A stretch of 8,002 bases of DNA from Acetofilamentum sp. GTDB lineage: Bacteria > Bacteroidota > Bacteroidia > Bacteroidales > JAFGUD01. Location of the stretch: positions 1-8,002 of the forward strand of contig DYKL01000146.1 of assembly GCA_020722645.1 (NCBI GenBank), in the 5' to 3' direction. Position numbers and translations under genes: made by a program. The notes under the pieces were generated by a model that had not been told where the DNA came from, ran no database searches, and worked only from the letters and a program-made list of their open reading frames with translations. Of this stretch, positions 6,511 to 8,002 are shown piece by piece (within the stretch, counting starts at the first letter, position 1; each line of letters starts with the position of its first letter).

Positions 6511-6629
6511 TTTTCCTCCTTTTATTTAGTTTAAATTAAAGTGCAAAGAAAGGAGTAAAATGTCGGTCTGACAATCGCTAAAAGTGATGAAATTTTATAT
6601 GGATTAATACCTAAAATAAGTGATGCTGT
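6511..6629. promoter_or_regulatory. Leader and intergenic region of the eight-gene operon
   Basis: This is the only sizeable gap between the regulator pair and the downstream genes, so the operon promoter most likely sits here or just upstream. I find no exact TAnnTTTG element on the minus strand. Features seen are an 8-bp direct repeat, AAGTGATG, at 6582-6589 and 6618-6625, and a small dyad TGTC-N5-GACA at 6561-6573. Either could be an operator for the neighbouring LuxR-type protein. No Rho-independent terminator is visible, so read-through from the regulators remains possible. Confidence 0.4.
6515..6523 (-). promoter_or_regulatory. Strong Shine-Dalgarno of the lipoprotein gene
   Basis: The minus strand reads AAAAGGAGG 4 nt before the ATG at 6510. 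This is a near-perfect anti-16S match, unusual in a window where most starts have only A-rich leaders, and it implies high translation of the lipoprotein. A complementary CTCCTTT lies 26 nt further upstream (6549-6555) and could fold onto it. Confidence 0.75.
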
Positions 6630-7214
6630 TTAATCAAGAGATATAATACCTTTAGATACAGCATAAATCGTAAGACCTGCTAAGCTTCGTATGCCTGTTT
6701 TTTCCATAATGTTTTTGCGGTGTGTATTTACAGTGTGGATACTGATATTTAATTTATCAGCCGTTTCTTTACTTGAAAGACCTTTTGCAATATAGCTCAA
6801 TACTTCTATTTCACGCTTTGATAATTGTTCATCTTTATAACTATTTGTAGCATTATTATTACAGTGGCTGTTTATTTTCCTTATAATTATTGAAATGTCA
6901 TCTGTAATTAAAAATGTATCATCAAATAGTTTTAAGGTTGAATTGTCAAAAAAGGAATAAATTATTCCAATCCACAGAATATCAGTGTTTTGATTTTTTA
7001 TTTTAACAAACTCGTTTAATCTGTTTTGAACCATTACAGGATTTATCAGCACTACTGTTATCTCTTTTTTAGAATAAAATAATTCCATTTCATTAAAACT
7101 ATCAAAATAGTAAAAAGAATAATTATATTCCAATTTTGAGATTGAAGTAATAAGTCCTTCGTAAAGTATTGTTGAAGGTTCTATAACGGCTATATTTATT
7201 CTGACTTTATCCAT
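6630..7214 (-). CDS. LuxR/NarL-type transcriptional regulator with degenerate receiver
   Basis: This 194-residue DNA-binding protein has a C-terminal helix-turn-helix (about 130-192) that is a textbook LuxR/GerE domain: LSKREIEVLSYIAKGLSSKE, then the ISIHTVNTHRKNIM recognition helix and EKTGIRSLAGL. The N-terminal 115 residues have the strand and helix rhythm of a response-regulator receiver (INIAVIEPS at 6-14; VVLINPV at 54-60). The phospho-acceptor aspartate is Asn58, one acidic residue of the usual pair is missing, and I see no conserved lysine near 105. Phosphorylation control is therefore unlikely, and activity may depend on a partner or ligand instead. Its start lies inside the end of the hemerythrin gene (8 nt overlap), so the two are coupled. 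It probably controls the operon beginning 119 bp downstream, but that target is inferred. Confidence 0.92.
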   Translation of the reverse strand: MDKVRINIAVIEPSTILYEGLITSISKLEYNYSFYYFDSFNEMELFYSKKEITVVLINPVMVQNRLNEFVKIKNQNTDILWIGIIYSFFDNSTLKLFDDTFLITDDISIIIRKINSHCNNNATNSYKDEQLSKREIEVLSYIAKGLSSKETADKLNISIHTVNTHRKNIMEKTGIRSLAGLTIYAVSKGIISLD

Positions 7215-7917
7215 TCAACTGATTTTCAATTTTCTTACTCAAAGGAACCAATATTTTTTCTTCAATGTAAGAATGGATTTTTAAATCGAATTCTAACTCA
7301 AATAATGTATTAAGAAATTTACGCTTAATGTTAAGGTCGCTTTTTATCTTGATGTGTTTTAAAAACAAATTTTTTAAATCAGTCAGTTTTGTTTCTATGT
7401 CAGTATGGTGGCTACTATATTCATTTGCAGAGAATGAATTTGACTGTGTGATTTTATCATTTCTTTCAAGACTAAAAAAATATGGAAAAGCTATTTCATT
7501 TTCATACTTAAAATGCTCCAATACCTCTTCAAAATAATCATTAAAAAATTGTTCAATTAATTGAAAATCTCTACTAGTATGAACATTCTTAATTTTTTCC
7601 AGATAGTATCTTAATTCAGGATACTTATCTTCGATATAAAAAGAATGACTTTTTTTAAGATAATCCAGTATTGGCTTAATGGTACCAATTTTATTTATTT
7701 CGTTATAATCAGGAAAAAATCCATTATACAAATTTGCAACAACAATGAAAGCGTTTAAATCAATTTTATTTTCAATACATAATTCTCCAACGGTTAAATT
7801 ATCAACAGCAAAGTCAATGTCAAAATGCTGTAAACAAAGTAACAATGAAAAATTTTCATTGATTAAGTCCAGCATTTTTTTATCTTTTGTAATATAAGAT
7901 TTCTGATTTTTATACAT
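7207..7917 (-). CDS. Hemerythrin-domain protein of the RIC (YtfE/ScdA) type
   Basis: The protein is 236 residues from the ATG at 7917; a TTG at 7929 in the same frame is less likely. The fold is a four-helix hemerythrin bundle that binds a di-iron centre. Candidate ligands are His91, His135 with Glu139, His171, and His215 with Glu219. Spacings of 44, 36 and 44 residues closely follow E. coli YtfE (His84, 129, 160, 204; Glu133, 208). Residues about 17-66 align with the N-terminal ScdA domain, but its YGIDxCCGG signature reads FDIDFAVDN (32-40), so the cysteine pair is gone. Classical RIC proteins repair Fe-S clusters under nitrosative or oxidative stress. Loss of the cysteines and translational coupling to a LuxR-type regulator suggest this one senses O2, NO or iron and passes the signal to the regulator. 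There is no signal peptide, so it is cytosolic. Confidence 0.9.
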   Translation of the reverse strand: MYKNQKSYITKDKKMLDLINENFSLLLCLQHFDIDFAVDNLTVGELCIENKIDLNAFIVVANLYNGFFPDYNEINKIGTIKPILDYLKKSHSFYIEDKYPELRYYLEKIKNVHTSRDFQLIEQFFNDYFEEVLEHFKYENEIAFPYFFSLERNDKITQSNSFSANEYSSHHTDIETKLTDLKNLFLKHIKIKSDLNIKRKFLNTLFELEFDLKIHSYIEEKILVPLSKKIENQLNG

Positions 7918-7962
7918 TTTTTTTTGCAAAGTTAAATTAAAAAATCAATGAGTTCAGTTTAA

Positions 7963-7993
7963 AAAGTTACAAAGTTAAAAGTTCATAAAGTTA
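7963..7993. repeat. Tandem AAAGTT(A/C) repeat
   Basis: Four units of AAAGTTA or AAAGTTC start at 7963, 7971, 7978 and 7987, spaced 7-9 bp apart. A fifth copy is detached at 7928-7934. Repeats of this texture are common between genes in Bacteroidota. On the minus strand the units read TAACTTT and overlap a possible promoter element. Confidence 0.7.
7970..7977 (-). promoter_or_regulatory. Possible Bacteroidota -7 promoter element
   Basis: The minus strand reads TAACTTTG, an exact match to the Bacteroidota -7 consensus TAnnTTTG. It would place a transcript start roughly 45 nt before the hemerythrin ATG at 7917. No TTTG-type -33 element is found at the expected spacing, and the window ends there. 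A second TAACTTTG at 7927-7934 lies too close to the start codon unless the message is leaderless. Because both are copies of a repeat, the match may be accidental. Confidence 0.3.
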
Positions 7994-8002
7994 TCTATTT
8001 GA

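Noticed and set aside
6549..6570. Plus-strand GGAG followed by an ATG, as a divergent gene start
   Set aside because: The frame closes after three codons (ATG TCG GTC TGA).
7918..7929. TTG at 7929 as start of the hemerythrin gene
   Set aside because: It would add only four residues including two lysines, and an ATG follows at 7917; a rarer start codon with no Shine-Dalgarno is less likely.

Overview
The window looks like chromosomal DNA from a member of the Bacteroidota. The sequence is AT-rich, most start codons have only A-rich leaders, the outer-membrane receptor carries the N-terminal carboxypeptidase-regulatory-like domain typical of that phylum, and several small families here (DUF2023 beside flavodoxin, a probable DUF6686 protein) are ones I know mainly from Bacteroidota. 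No rRNA, tRNA, transposase or CRISPR array is visible. All ten supported genes lie on the minus strand, so transcription runs from high to low coordinates.

Right side (about 7930-6630): a two-gene regulatory unit. The first gene encodes a RIC/YtfE-like di-iron hemerythrin protein. It overlaps by 8 nt a LuxR/NarL-type DNA-binding protein whose receiver domain has lost its phospho-acceptor aspartate. Upstream is a tandem AAAGTT-type repeat containing a Bacteroidota -7-like promoter element. Together they look like an O2-, NO- or iron-responsive sensor and regulator pair.

Middle and left (6510-380): after a 119-bp gap with a strong Shine-Dalgarno and a possible pairing partner for it, eight genes follow with very short gaps or overlaps. 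They are a probable HmuY-like surface lipoprotein, a 63-residue unknown, a DUF6686-like protein, a long-chain flavodoxin, a DUF2023 protein, an exported CbiX-type chelatase, a TonB-dependent receptor and an exported FmdE-like protein. The parsimonious reading is an iron/heme (or other metal-tetrapyrrole) acquisition locus. The lipoprotein and receptor would capture and import the ligand, and the periplasmic chelatase and FmdE-like protein would handle tetrapyrrole or metal. Flavodoxin would replace ferredoxin or supply electrons when iron is short. The substrate is inferred, not shown.

Far left (1-379): no convincing gene. About 120-360 is visibly richer in G and C, with repeated RRCGCT-type motifs and a short inverted repeat. 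It looks like an intergenic repeat rather than a protein-coding region.
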